A stretch of DNA of 64,000 bases. Origin: Prionace glauca (Eukaryota > Chordata > Chondrichthyes > Carcharhiniformes > Carcharhinidae). The DNA lies in contig CM075724.1 of NCBI GenBank assembly GCA_037974335.1, forward strand, positions 72,038,850 to 72,102,849. The letters are read 5' to 3'. The notes below the pieces were generated by a model that saw nothing but the letters and a program-made list of their open reading frames with translations, was not told the origin of the DNA and did not search any database. Below are positions 11,347 to 23,995 of this stretch, piece by piece (position 1 is the first letter of the stretch; every line of letters begins with the position of its first letter). The position numbers and the translations under genes are program-made.

Positions 11347-11821
11347 AAGCATTGTCAATGTGTATCAGTGTGTATATTTCTCGAAAAATTGGTTACCATT
11401 CCGATCTGTCTCGATACCCAAAATCCAATTTTATTAAATGGGTTGTCAATGTAGTCTATCTCCTGAATGCAACTTAAAGAGAAGTTATTGAATCGCAGTC
11501 AATTCCCTCAAATAATATACTGTGGCACTGCAGTAAATTAATATGCAATCATAAGATGTTCTTATAATATGTCACAATTCCAACATTGATTGAATATGTA
11601 AGTAATCGCATGTTTGCTCATCAAGGTTCGCTTATTCTGTTACTTGCAACTACTGACAGGATATAACAACATCATTTGCTTACTAATCTATTCAGGTCTA
11701 AAAATTAAAACATTATAGGTGTATTTAAGTCTAATAAATATAGATAATAAAAAAACGACAATCTTTTACTCTAAATTCAATCGATATATCCCGCGAGAAT
11801 AAAGAAATACATTATGTATGC

Positions 11822-12073
11822 CTAAATTAAAGCACATTCGATGTTTGACGCATATTTCTCGCAGCAGTTTCCCTTTCCTTCATTAAATTGCTTCCGACAT
11901 TTGGCTTTACAGTTTTGTTTGTGTTTTTTTTTTTCACACTCTGGTCGCTGTGCCAAAACAGTTAATGTCAATCCGCTGAAGTAAAAACTATGTGCATACG
12001 CTACAAAGAACAAAAAAAAAACCGTTAGCAAAATACGAAGTGCTCTGACCGAAATAAACATGCATTGAAACAT
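11822..12073 (-). CDS. Small cysteine-rich secreted-peptide-like ORF
   Basis: An 83-residue open frame begins with a strongly hydrophobic stretch (ILLTVFFLFFVAYA, residues about 14-27) like a signal peptide. After LAQRPEC it has six cysteines spaced C-x7-C-x3-C-x10-CC-x9-C in a lysine-rich segment, then stops. A fair acceptor (CTGTTTTGGCACAG) lies exactly before RPEC, so the cysteine-rich part could also be a terminal exon. The spacing does not fit beta-defensins and no family is recognised. Part of the hydrophobic and lysine content comes from simple A/T runs, which makes chance a real possibility. Confidence 0.25.
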   Translation of the reverse strand: MFQCMFISVRALRILLTVFFLFFVAYAHSFYFSGLTLTVLAQRPECEKKKHKQNCKAKCRKQFNEGKGNCCEKYASNIECALI

Positions 12074-13029
12074 TCTTCATTGAAGTTTTACTTATTCACT
12101 TTTCCATGGGAATCTGTTTATTTCCAAAAGTCTCTGCCTAAATTATGTAATATTGAATTCACCACTTTTTAAACCATCAATATCCGATGACGTATTTAGT
12201 TATTCGTGTGAAATAAGTTGTTACGGTCAGTGCCCTTGTCGTGAATCCTTATATTTTTGTTCCAGTCGTGGAGTCAGAACACAGAGTCGCAAAGGAATTC
12301 AGCCATTTCGATGAAACTTGTTTCATTCACCTGAGCAAATGAAGACTTTTGCATATCCCTTCGGTCTTACGTTAATTAAAATCCAATTGTCTAAGGTTAG
12401 TCGATTAGTCTTCTACTTTGTAGCTATGTATTTCAACTTTCATGAATGTTTCCGGTAGCAAAAGTTGGAAATCCCTATTGTCGCTGGGTCCCTAAACTGT
12501 ATATCCAAACGGATTAACACCCACAATGAGGTTATATAATATACACTTTCAAGTGTTCTTGTGTGAGTTGTTATACATGACGTAGATTTTTCAGTCTCAA
12601 TGGTTTGAACAATAATCGGCTCTGATATTCAGTGAAGCATCTTTATACTTTCATCTTTAAAATGTTATATACCAGTCATATTTGTTCATTAACCCATGAA
12701 AATAAGGAGCATTTGCCAATTAGAAATTGACTGTTTAGATCAATTCGATAAATAATATAGTTTACTTATTGAATGCATATTGAATAGTTATTGAAATTAT
12801 TGAAGTTATTGAATAGCATATAATTCCTCGCAAATAAGTACTAAAGCACTGCACAATCTTACAATATGCTGCAATTCCAGCATGGTTTAATTCCTTATTT
12901 TAAAAATGCAAGGGCGGTCAATAATATCATTTGACAATATTTATTACATAGTGTTTGCAAACAAATAGCAGAATCTAGTGACTATATATTACAGGATGGA
13001 TGAAACCGAGGTGTGCACTCTTTTTTTTC

Positions 13030-13345
13030 ATTTTGTAATTTCAAATTTGCTGATAGATTGGAGAAGGGTTTAGTGATCTCTTTGAAAAGAAGAATGCTAA
13101 GAGGAAATGAGAAAGATGTGCTGAAAATCATGAGGAGGCTGGAAAGAGTGCATAGAGAGACAATGTTCCCGCTCCGAAAGTGATCAAGGACGAAAGGCCA
13201 CCGACTTAATGTGAAATTTCACAAACCCAGTGGTTCACTGTGGAATGCAATGTGCAGAATTCTAATGGCACAAACTTCAATCAAGGCATTCAAAAGGACG
13301 CAGGACATTGGTTATTATTTCAATATAATGATGTGTAGTGGTGCA
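13030..13345 (+). mobile_element. Degenerate CR1-like 3' fragment
   Basis: Weak but ordered CR1 C-terminal similarity: KRRMLRGNEKDVLKIM, then TKGHRLNVKFHK and TSIKAFKRTQD. Stops interrupt it. No tail repeats are seen. Confidence 0.5.
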
Positions 13346-15789
13346 GGGCAAGGCGGAAAAAATGCTCAAAATCATTGTAAGATGAATTTTATGTGGTGTC
13401 CCACTGGGATGCCTTAAACTCTACTGATCTCACTCTAGCAATGCAAAGACTTCGAAAGACAACACGTAGTTTTAGAATACTCTTACATGTATCAGGTAAG
13501 AAGACAGTCAGCGAGTGCAGACCATTCTTCCTGCAGTAAAGAGTACATGTTGGTGATATATATAGTTTTCTGTATAACTGGATATCTTTCTCCCAGCATA
13601 TCACCCAAACTTGAGGGCCCAATTACGCTGTTATGCATTATTATCTTAGCCAATAACATTCCACCTCTCAGCAGGAATAGGAGCTCATTAGTCCATTGTA
13701 CCTGAAAATCCATCCCTCGTTACTCGGAAATCTAACTACGTAAATCCTGTATGTTCAAGGCCCGCAAATTGTAATTGGTAAAGGAGTCAATTCTCTTGCC
13801 TGAAATCGGCCTCCCTTCCCAACATGAGAAACTGTACCAGCCTCCCTAAACAGGAATGAATATATTCCCAATAATTCCAGACCGCTCTTTAACTTGCCCC
13901 TGCCTAACAGATGCCGCTAAGAACTATGCTTCATTGTCTCACAAAATGTGACATGTCTGCTGCTTTCTGCTTCCTATCACGCTGAGAAAACTGACCGGGA
14001 TTTGGCCAAGACTCACAGACACATTTTTAAACTGCATTTAGTTGCAATACCTGTTTAAAAATCTTTACTATTGATTGTATGTGATTAATGGACAATAACT
14101 TTGCATTTGTTGTATTGGCACACGATGGATCCACATTCCATATGCAAAGCATTTTGTAATCCTCTTGATAACCTAATCTACTTACTGTAGTAAATTTTAA
14201 ACGATGACCTTTATACTAGGGATTATATATTACCCTCCATCACTCCCCGCATTTGGGCCTGGGGTTCAGCTCAAGATAAGACATCTAAATAGAGGTGCCA
14301 AATACCTGTCCCTGCGTCCCGAAGGACAACTGATCCCTTCGTATCATTTCTTGCTCAACTTAATATCACTGATGCCATCCTTGCTGCGGACTTGGAAAGC
14401 CTTCTACGGACACATTAACGATTACGATCAATGTCAAGATCAGCTTGAAAATTATTGCAATCCCTTGTGGGATTGATGTTCCCAGAGCACCCAACCATTC
14501 CAATAGCCATGCACCCAAGGTAAACAATGACGGCTGTTTAAGTTTCATCGCCTCTTTTCTGCTGTGAGCAGCCAGAGAATAGTTATCTTTTCTGTACTAT
14601 CTGGAATGTAGATGCAACGCTCTGAAACAATCACTGCACATGTCCCACCTCTCTCTGACAAAACATAATTCAATTCCAATCGATGCTGAAGCACCATATT
14701 GTCATGTCAACCATCTCATTGTTTATTGAACTTAGGACAGTAGCTGTGTCATTCGCTACTTGTTCCAAAATGGAGATCAATATTAAAAACTCGGACATTA
14801 CCTTAGCCACTCCACAGCTGAGAAACAGTATGCCAAAGGATCGTTCTCTTTATGAAATTGCCCATCGAATTCTTGGCAAGGGAAGACTTTTCTGAGTGTG
14901 TTATATGTATGGGAGCACACGTCCCTTCAATCGAATAGGAAACCAAGGTCATGCTTTATTTCTACAGATCAAATGAGTGCCATTGGATGTTGGGTAAGTA
15001 TTGCCCACTTCAATATCAAAGGAAATGATGTATGACTGGTCCCTTTTGAGTGGATTCTGGTAATTCCAACTGTTTGACCTACATTGTAATTGCATTCACT
15101 TACACGTAAATTCTTTGTAGGGCCTTTCAAATTCTCCACACATTAATTTCCCTTTGGTTTCGAGTTTGACTGTTTCAAAATCTGATTAGGAACTGACTTC
15201 TTTAGCTTATGGACAGGTGTGCACTATCTCAAATAACCAATCTTCCCTTCACAACCCACACTGCTATCGAACTTTCTTCACATCTCTGTGTTGTCAAATT
15301 CTAGTATGTGGTGTCCGGGATATCAAGCCTCCTGATATACCTGTCCAGCTATTACCAATCCTGGCCATGTCAGGGGTGTTGGTTATAAAGGCATCCCTCC
15401 CCCTGCCTGGATGAGGATATGTGAACAAACATAACGTCTTGACTAGTTAATCATATTTTCATATTGGCCACATCCATCATCCCCATTCTGAAACTGGACT
15501 ACACAGTGAGGAGATGCGGGGATTGCGAACCAAGGTAAATAGCGGAGGTCAACTGGATTTGTACCCTATTTCAAGAATAGATTATCTCTATGCGAAGTTA
15601 AAAGGGCTCTCCAAATCCAAAAAACTGGATATCAGTCATACTTACCAACCGCTGGTAAGAAGACTTCAGAGAGTTAGTTACAATACGTATCAACAACTAG
15701 TTGTATCAAGACACCCGATTGCCATTAGATGCTTCATCAGCCTATTCCATTTCTCAGTACACCGTGAAAACTTGCTAAAGTTGTCTTGT
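13346..15789. other. No gene recognised
   Basis: Several open frames of 60-90 codons occur on both strands, none with family features. The sequence is somewhat less AT-rich than its surroundings but shows no repeat I can name. Confidence 0.4.
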
Positions 15790-16052
15790 AGGGCGGTATA
15801 ATGGCACAGTGCTTAGCACTGCTGCATTACATGGCCAGGAACCTGGGTTCAATTCCTGGCTGCACGATATCCCTGAGCCTGCATAGGTTTCTTCCGGGTG
15901 CTCTGATTTCCTCCCATTGTCCGAAAGACTTGCTGATTAGGTGCCGTTCCAACCACACTAAATTCTCCATCACTGGGACTAATGGATTTTCACAGTAACT
16001 TCATTGCAGTGTTCGTATAAATATATTTGTGGCACTAATTAAATAAACTTGA
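15790..16052 (+). repeat. tRNA-derived SINE, TAACTTCATTGCAG tail
   Basis: The A box is near GGCACAGTGCTTAGCAC and the B box is GGGTTCAATTCC, close to tRNA consensus. The tail is TTTTCACAGTAACTTCATTG ending in AAATAAACTTG. Confidence 0.9.
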
Positions 16053-16759
16053 AACGATATCTTATTGAAAGGAATGCCACCCGAGTAATACCGTGCAAAC
16101 CTGCTGCATGTCCTGAACAGTATTACATCAGCTGGCATACATTTAACATAACTGACATCTACCATTTTAGCTGATTGGATTACCGACCTTGGTTTCAAAG
16201 TGGATGAATAAGGGTTGCATCCCCTCGGATACAAGGTGAAAACTATTAAGGCAAACTATTAAGGCGTCGAAGAATGCGATAGAATTGATCTTCTTCCAGG
16301 AAATGCTCAATTCACATTGAAAGTCCCTGCCGAATGTATTAATAACCATGGCCACGCATACCACCTTTTAAAATAACATCTACTCTAGAAGTAGGGAGGC
16401 ACGCAGGCAAAAGGCTTTAACCCAAGTTTCTCAGGCTTCGCAAGCAAAGACACACTCATTCACTTGTACCCGAGCAAACAATTAGTAGTCACGTGTGTCC
16501 GTCACTGTACGGAAATGGCGAAGTGCGATTCCATAGATTTACGGTTGGAGCGGAGAGATCATATGTGTTTGCTTGGAGTAGGTCGTCAAATGCTGAGAAA
16601 AGCTGGTTACAATTCAACAGAAAAAGCCTAGTAGGCATTTATGATTAGAAGGAATTTTAGAAGTGCATCGATGGGCCCCACTCCTATCAGGGCAAAAGTC
16701 AATGCTGGGACTTTTCCTTGAGATGTGTCAATGCTTCTTATTATCTCGGCTAAAGTGCA

Positions 16760-18930
16760 AAGAGGTGTCTTGCTGCTGACAGCAGACAACTGTGCATTCC
16801 TACATCGGGCGGGAATACAAATCCCTAATAAAGTTGAGCTTTGTCACCTCCCACTGCCAGATGTCGCACGGCGACCACTTATGCGAAAGAAGATAGTTTT
16901 GGCTTTCACAATGTGGAGACGCTGCCTGTCTCAGCAACCCACATTATGTAACGAACACAAACAAAACCATTGCTATTGCAGGCCAGAAAATGGTGCAGTT
17001 AGGTCGGTACTTCGACAAGGCAGAGCAAATGAAGACGTTTATAATGCAGGAGTAACAACGCGCAAAGATGGGAGTGCCGTTGCGGCGAGGGGTGGAGTGG
17101 GGGAGGTGGAGATGTGGAGGGATTGGGGACATTACTTTTCACCACCCCAGGAGCGATGGTCAATGATCCAAGCTGATGCATACCTTGGCCACACATGAGT
17201 GGAAATTTTGACAAGAAAATACATCTGGTGGCCTGACATGAAAGAGAAATTGAACATAATTGCGTTTTGTGGAAGCGTTTCAGACGAAACAAAAGCTCCA
17301 ATATTGAAACTGAACCCTTGGAAATGATCATGTCGCCCGTGATTGACCTTCATATAGATTTTCCTGCGCTCTTAATTTGGGATGGAAATGAGGCTGCTGT
17401 TGTCTGATATCGTACATAATTTCCACCAGTTCAGGGATTCCCGACACTGGCAAACGATGCAACTCTGCCAGCGGCCCTTCAGCAGTCGAAGGTGCATGAT
17501 CCACAGAAGAAGCGAATGGATGAGGTAGCCCTCATACAGTGCCATTGCAGGCCCCTCCATGAGACTCGTCCACAGAATTCGGAGATTCCCTTGGTCCAAA
17601 TTTAGGCATCGAACGTCTGACGTTCACAAGTTGGTGTGGTTGAAGCCGAAACTGGACCCACTTGCTTGCCTTCCGGAGCTGCACCCATTCTCTTACACAA
17701 ATGACCGACATGTTTCTTCTCTCGAAGGCTCTGTGCCTCTTGGACGTACGAAACCGGCCCTGACTTCTCCATGTCTCCTTGGCAAACAGGATATTTTCGC
17801 CACCAAATACTCTTTCCAAAACGAGTTTGATAATGTTAAGTTCTGGCACATGTTCTTAATCCTGGTAGACGTCCACTCCAAGTGGCTGAAGTGTCAACTC
17901 ATGGGATCCACCACCACTAAATCTATTGTTGATAGGCTGAGTTGAATCTTCATGGTCATCCTCTTACACACGTGGCCGACATGCTTCTTCACTCGAAGGC
18001 CCCGTGTCTCTAGGATGATAACAGAACATCGATCGGGATTTATGGCTGACAAATTTCCGACTTTCGTGAAGCATAATGACATCCGTTGTGTCAGGACGGT
18101 TCTCGACAATGCTGCCTGAAATAGGTTGGAGGAGACAGCCGTGGAGTTATTATTCGCTTCTATTAAGAAGGAGGGAGTTGCTACTTGGATTTTAGGCTAT
18201 TACGTTTTGGATTTTCAAACACTGCTGCCCTGCAGCACTCTACTTCGTTTCCCACTGGGGTCACGTTTGCACGATTGCTATAGGGTCAGTGCCTACATAC
18301 TTGCTTAGACTTAATGTTCGTCAATTGTCGAGAAGGGAAGAGGTCAGGTAAGCCTCTCAGAAAGTCGATCATAAATCTCAGAAAGAGGGCAGTCTTATAA
18401 TGTTGATGATCTCGTTTTGTAAAGGTGTTTTGGTAGGGGAACTTCCTGCGTGGCAAGAAGAGCCCTAGAGAAGAAAAAGCGACTTTGAATGTCCTAGACA
18501 CACACGGCCTTCGAGTGAAGAAGCATGTCGGCCACGTGTGTAAGAGGGTGAAGCATTGTTTCGATGCGTTCTCTGTGAAAGGAATGTTTTGTCTGTATAG
18601 AGCGCAGGAAACCGTACTTTTCACTGTATGTTAATACATGTGACAATAATAAATCAAATCAAATCATTTGGGTCCAGTATCGATTTCATCCAAATAAGCT
18701 TGTGAACTTGAGCGTTTCGATACCCAGATTTGGACCAGGGAGCATCTGAATTCTGTGCACCAGAGCCCAGAAGAGGCCAGCAACGACCTAGCACCGGAGG
18801 CAGCAACTCAATTCTCTTCTTCTGTGGGTCATATGCCTTCAACTATTGAAGCGCCGATGACGGAGTTGCATCGTTCTTCCAGTGTCCGGAGTCTCTGAAC
18901 AGACCGACATTATGACTCGACCCAACCAGT
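16760..18930. mobile_element. Ty3/gypsy LTR-retrotransposon fossil, broken and rearranged
   Basis: Pieces of pol are recognisable: an RNase H end (PNKVELCHLPLPDV) near 16830, an integrase core fragment (FLILVDVHSKWLKCQL) near 17860, and a C-terminal integrase region appearing twice in opposite orientations (about 17420-17660 and 18660-18900). No LTRs were found. It is an old, many-times broken copy with internal rearrangement. The L2-like tail at 18590-18664 lies within its span. Confidence 0.6.
18590..18664 (+). mobile_element. L2-like LINE 3' tail
   Basis: TGTCTGTATAGAGCGCAGGA, TACTTTTCACTGTATGTTAA and the terminal AATAAATCAAATCAAATC repeats match the L2-like tail at 56100-56181. Confidence 0.7.
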
Positions 18931-19309
18931 GTCACTAGTCCCCCCGCCCCACACCCAGCAAAGCCCCGCATCCACCCCTACTAAACTTGCTGCCTATAGC
19001 TATATTTTTTTTGTTTCAGAACAATTGTAGTTCACAGAGTTCGGAGGGGAAGGGTTTGTTAGGGTAACATCTTTACGAGATGATTTTCCAGACCAAGCCA
19101 CGGCGCCACAACAGATGGAGTGCAATTGTGCAAACGTTAGCCAATCCGCAACAAGAGCGCGCGTTCCCAGGACTGGAAGTGGGCAAAGTCAATTGGGGAA
19201 CTGTTCGGAGCAGACATGTTTCGCTGGGTTGCAAATTCTTTAGATGTAAACTGTTGAACGAACATTTCTATTTTGTGCGCTTGCTATACCGAATTGCTAC
19301 AGTGTATAC

Positions 19310-19460
19310 ATCGCTTCATGTGATGTGGACGTCGCTGGCAAGGCCAGCATGTGCTGCCCATCACCAATTACCATTAATCTGAGCAAAGTCTCAGGGCTTT
19401 TCCAAGGTCAGTTAAGCTTCACTCACACTGTTGTGGATTTTTAATCACACTTAAGCAGGA
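19310..19460 (+). repeat. Dispersed repeat fragment (interspersed element of unsure class)
   Basis: GCTGGCAAGGCCAGCATGTG and TGCCCATCACCAATTACC are a decayed form of a repeat common in cartilaginous and bony fish. The class is not settled here. Confidence 0.4.
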
Positions 19461-19849
19461 CCTGATATGAATGGGGGATATCCTTCCGTAAAATCATTCG
19501 TGGACGAAATGCTTCTTTGCAGGCAATCATTGGAAGTTTATTCATAGATTTTTGCTAAACTAACTCGACTATGGCAAGATTCATATGTTGGACATCAGAG
19601 CCTTATCTTAGGGTCAGTAGTTTTTTTTTCCTGCAGTGATTAATACTCAATATGCTGCAATTTTCTGAACTGATTGGTTATGACATGGGTTGATTTTCAA
19701 GGGTTATATTTTGTTTTCTGCGGCTGTAATCTAAGCAACTAGTCCTTCTGAGAAATTCCATCATTTGTGTAACACAAATATATTTCAATTGCAACTCATA
19801 TTTAATGTGCACATGTTTCAAAGAACAACAAAGATCAAAGAACAAAATC

Positions 19850-20155
19850 AGCCTGGGAAACAGGCCCTTCGGCCCAACGAACCCGCCGCGCCATCTCAGC
19901 ATCACCAGTCCACCTCTCTACCCATGACCCCTATCTAACGTTTTATGGCCATCCAGATTGAGGGAAACTGATTTAGGGACAATTTATTCCTTCCAATCAG
20001 TCTAACAGCACATCTTTGGGGTGTGGGAGGAAACCGGAGCACCCGGAAAAAAACACACGCAAGCACGGGGAGAATGCGCAAACTCCCACAGACATCGGCC
20101 CAAATCCATGTGTCTGCACAGCAATCAGCGATAATCACTGAGCTGTCGTCTTGCC
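19850..20155 (-). repeat. tRNA-derived SINE with CCCTTCGGCCCAAC tail
   Basis: The - strand has tail AGGCCCTTCGGCCCAACGAA, core GTGTGGGAGGAAACCGGAGC and GGAGAATGCGCAAACTCCCA. The tail differs from the other SINEs in the window, so it is another subfamily. Confidence 0.8.
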
Positions 20156-20159
20156 CAGT

Positions 20160-23100
20160 ATGTTGGCCGGTTTAGGCACACACTAACGACATGAAGCACT
20201 AGGCCAATCTCGAACAACCAAGAGCAGCCCCAGTACGACCCTTTGCGTGTATGCCCCTCGTTGGACACGAGGTGATCCGACTTAAAACCTGTGAATGAAA
20301 AGAGAAAAAACATTATTATCAAACTATACCCATTTACATTACCAGGGACGCCCCAATGCTAATGACCCTTATTTGAAAGGTTCTTCCATATCCACCCATC
20401 TCCAACTCAGCCGTGTGCCACACAACTAAACAGACTGCACTGTTACCCTGACTAATGTCAGGTTGCTTGCGCAAAGTGCAGACTTTCCAATTATATCTAC
20501 ACTCATATCATTGAATTGTACAATCACCGGATTAGATATTCTCACTAAGCATAGAATGAACCATTGAATGTGGAGTTGTTTTTCATGTGGTGAACTCGAG
20601 AGAGGGAAAGATATGGGGTCACCGGAGTGGGGTTATGGGCGGCAGTAGCAAAGACCATAGTTTGACAGAAGACAAGGACAAATACTAAATGTACTGACGA
20701 GGAGAAGCATGAACCATTAGTGGGCAGACTGAAAGCAAGGAATGTCAATTATGAACAAATAAATGCAGAGCTCATTTGGAAGAATTAAAACGGCGTGAAC
20801 TCTAGGTCATGAGGGGCTCTAGAACCAATGTTGGAGTATCACTTTATGCAACCTTGGAACACTTATTTTCCTTTACAGTACTGCTGGCCAAATTCACTAG
20901 TAATGTTGCTAACACAACTGTGACAACATATATAATGGTAATTTCCACGTTTACTTTGGAGCGCTTTAGTTACAGCTCAGGTTACCTCCTACAGGCCGAC
21001 ATCTGATGGTTGCCATTCTGACTGGCAATTTATTTGTTCACAGAACGGCTGCATCCCTTCAAACTCGGCGGCCAATGCCTTCCCGAGCCATTGTGCCTTC
21101 TTACCCAATTAATATTAACGTTTACTGCAATTATTGCTTCAGACAGTGAGGTTCCGCTGCGTAGGATACATTATATTTCCATGAAAAAAATGACATAAAG
21201 TAATGTACAAACATAATTATTGAAACTTCGATGACCTAATAACTCAATTACACTTGGAAAGCTTACTTTGTGGTGCGTTTTATTTTTGCATTGTCGCCTG
21301 AGCGTTATTTTTAGGTGCGCGGCAGAGTATTGACGACTGGTGAACGCGGAATGGCTGTTATAATATCGACATTACAGGAGAATACGGTTAAATTGTAATC
21401 GCTGGATGAAAGAGGCGGCTCACTTTTTTGCCTGGCCATGATTTCTTCCCACAAAGGCCCAATCGTTCCACTTCGCCGTCCCATTCATTTTGTACAAGAT
21501 ATGCCTCTTCAGGTATGTTAAATTTTATGTTTTATGGTAGCTTAGGACGAAGGATGGCGAACAAGCATCAACAGGTTATTTATTTATAATGACAATTGAA
21601 AGAACGGAAAATGTTGCTCCAGGGCAACAGTGATCTGACGTACGCCAATTCTTGCAGTAAAATAGCCTGCCTTTCCTAAATACTGCGTATGTTGAAAACT
21701 ATGGTCATCAATAATGCTGTCATTAGATTATCCTTGTCGTCCAATATTCATGGAGTTGTGGTTGAAACATCCATGAGCCAGTAAAAATGTTCGTCATGAA
21801 ATCGTCGCGATGTGTGACAGAATGCCATTAACTGACTTGCTCATAAAATCCCGATGCTAACACACTATTTGGCGTTGAGTCAATAGTTCTGCTTTCGGCA
21901 AATGCAATAGCTTACAACTGTTCTCTGCAATGCAATTGCCATTCAATAAATGGCGCACTTCATGACGAAGGCAGTAATCTTGCAAGGTCTCTTTCCAACT
22001 CCCATCGCTTTTCTCTGGCAAGATACAATGCATTCAAAATATAGTTTGTGGGTCGAAACTGAGTGTGCTCGCGTATGAAATATCATAGTGGCAATGCTGA
22101 AATGTTAGTAAGGCCTTATAACCAAGCCTCAAAGGTGCCAAATTCATATCTGGAAATGTATAGGGGCAATTATTGCCTTACGGAGAGATTGCACCTTTGA
22201 CTGGAACAGTTTGCGGATTTCAGTGATGGAACCTTTATTGTAGTTTGAGCATCTCTTACACATTTCCTCGATCAGGTACCATTGTGCGAATTGATCCCTT
22301 GGGACTGTCAAGAATTCTGCCCTAATTTACCCAAACTTTAAAACCATCTTTCGGAGCTGCCCTTGATCATGCCCTGTTGCACGTTGTCTGACACACTTTG
22401 AAGCACGCCTGGGCGCAGTGAAATTTTACAGCAGTCCTGTAATTTTCATCAAAGAATCACAAAACGTGCTGGAAAACCTGAAATATGGGAAGCACGTGGA
22501 CATCCGCGGAGTTTCAAAGCAAATGTAAATCAGGAATTAATCTATGAACATTGATTAGGGCGTCCAAATTGAGCTACCAGCTGTCAAAAGAATGCACCTT
22601 CGCAGATCAATTTGCCGACCGAAATACCGTTGGAACTCCCAAAATCTAACGCTACAGAGTCCACATTCTCCCACAGCAAGTCTCATTATGGATTTTTCAA
22701 GCTGATTTGTTGAAGTGTTGTACTCGCGCAACTCACAACTCTTTAGAGGCCATCCATTTCAAATAATCTACTATCACATAAAATTCCAGCTGTAAAGCCG
22801 GAGGAAACTGAGCGAACAACAATACTTACAATGCATGGCCAGAGACATTGCCTATACTTAATTCATTGTCACAAATACATTTTGAATGATATGTTTGTCC
22901 ATTGCTTTTGTCCTTATCTCTCTTATCTGGACCCTTGCACTTTTCTATGCAAAATATGCTCTCCTCATTTCCTGTTCTACTCAATATTCCCTGTAGGGAA
23001 CTGCCCCAGCCTACTTAAGGCGATTTGTTTTTGTGTAGCGAGTAGTCTATGATCAATGGTTTTGCGGCCCCCTTACCCTCCTGTACATTTATCACATATT

Positions 23101-23946
23101 ACTTTGTTATAAAACTTCCTTTTGTCTGTAAAACGGAATTTGTTCCTGTGTTACTGCCAGTTGAATCATTCTCCGGTCAGTAAATTATGCAACGGGCCAA
23201 GCTCGCCCGCTCCCAAGTCGTGACTTCTTTCCAGGGAATAACCATGGGAAGTTCAACTTTGCTGCCTGTTTTGGATGCAGAAATACATATTCTCGATCAT
23301 AGCATACATTTATTATGTCAAACAGCCTAATAATAGAAAGCTACAACTTGAAAACGCGCGTTATACTTGTTTTGCGCTGGTTATGCAACGGTCTCCGGGG
23401 CTATGTATGGAGTCCTGACTCATAACGTGTCATTGTTCACTATTTCCTACAATAGGGTTCCTAAGCATGTTGTTCTGCTATTTGAAGTGACGTGCGGCCG
23501 TTACAGGTTTTGTCTCATTTTTTTACAATTTCAGGTACATCCTGAAAAGAAGTTGAAAGGAAACCGTAGCGGAAAAGAAAACAATGGGCCTGAAGTCGTC
23601 ATTCGCTTTTATCCGTTGATTTCCTTGAGTAATCCTCAAATAAATTTGGAGAATTTCTATGCATAAAATACAAAAAATCAGAAATTCACAACAGCCCAGG
23701 AAGTTTTAACCACTGCATTGTATATGGATCGAGGCCCAGGAGCGAAATGATGTGCGTGATACCTGTTGAATCTTGAAATTGTGGTTTATTCCAAAACATC
23801 AAGCTGTTTTAGCAGATTTGAACAAAATAATGACAACAAGTTCTTGACTCCTCGACCGTATGTTACACTTCATTGTGATTATTGAATACGTAGGCAACTA
23901 AAAGACAGTTCAGACTCTGTTGCTGTGGCTCATTGACTGGTTAAGA
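20160..23946. other. Upstream flank of the receptor gene; nothing else recognised
   Basis: About 3.8 kb without coding or repeat features that I can support. Any promoter of the receptor gene should lie toward its right end; no clear TATA box is seen there. Confidence 0.4.
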
Positions 23947-23995
23947 ATGTTGTCAAGTGTGATGTGCTTCTCTGTCCTGGCGTTCGTTTTCACAG
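23947..23995 (+). CDS. Receptor exon 1: signal peptide
   Basis: The ATG at 23947 opens a 16-residue hydrophobic leader (MLSSVMCFSVLAFVFT) and the exon ends in phase 1 at the donor G|GTTCCA (23996). The start context has A at -3 and at -1. The next exon begins only 166 bases on with GC, completing a glycine codon, so residues 17-21 read GSVHS, a plausible signal-peptidase region. A short leader exon ending in phase 1 just before a V exon is the usual layout of V-set receptor genes. I see no convincing TATA box immediately upstream, so the transcription start is unknown. Two further in-frame ATGs are not competitors: the one at 23962 would shorten the leader too far. Confidence 0.8.

Noticed and set aside
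15795-15870. tRNA gene
   Set aside because: A and B boxes are present, but the sequence does not fold into a full cloverleaf and continues into a SINE body and tail.
16725-17198. 157-codon open frame as a host gene
   Set aside because: Its first part matches the end of a gypsy RNase H region, so it belongs to the Ty3/gypsy fossil.
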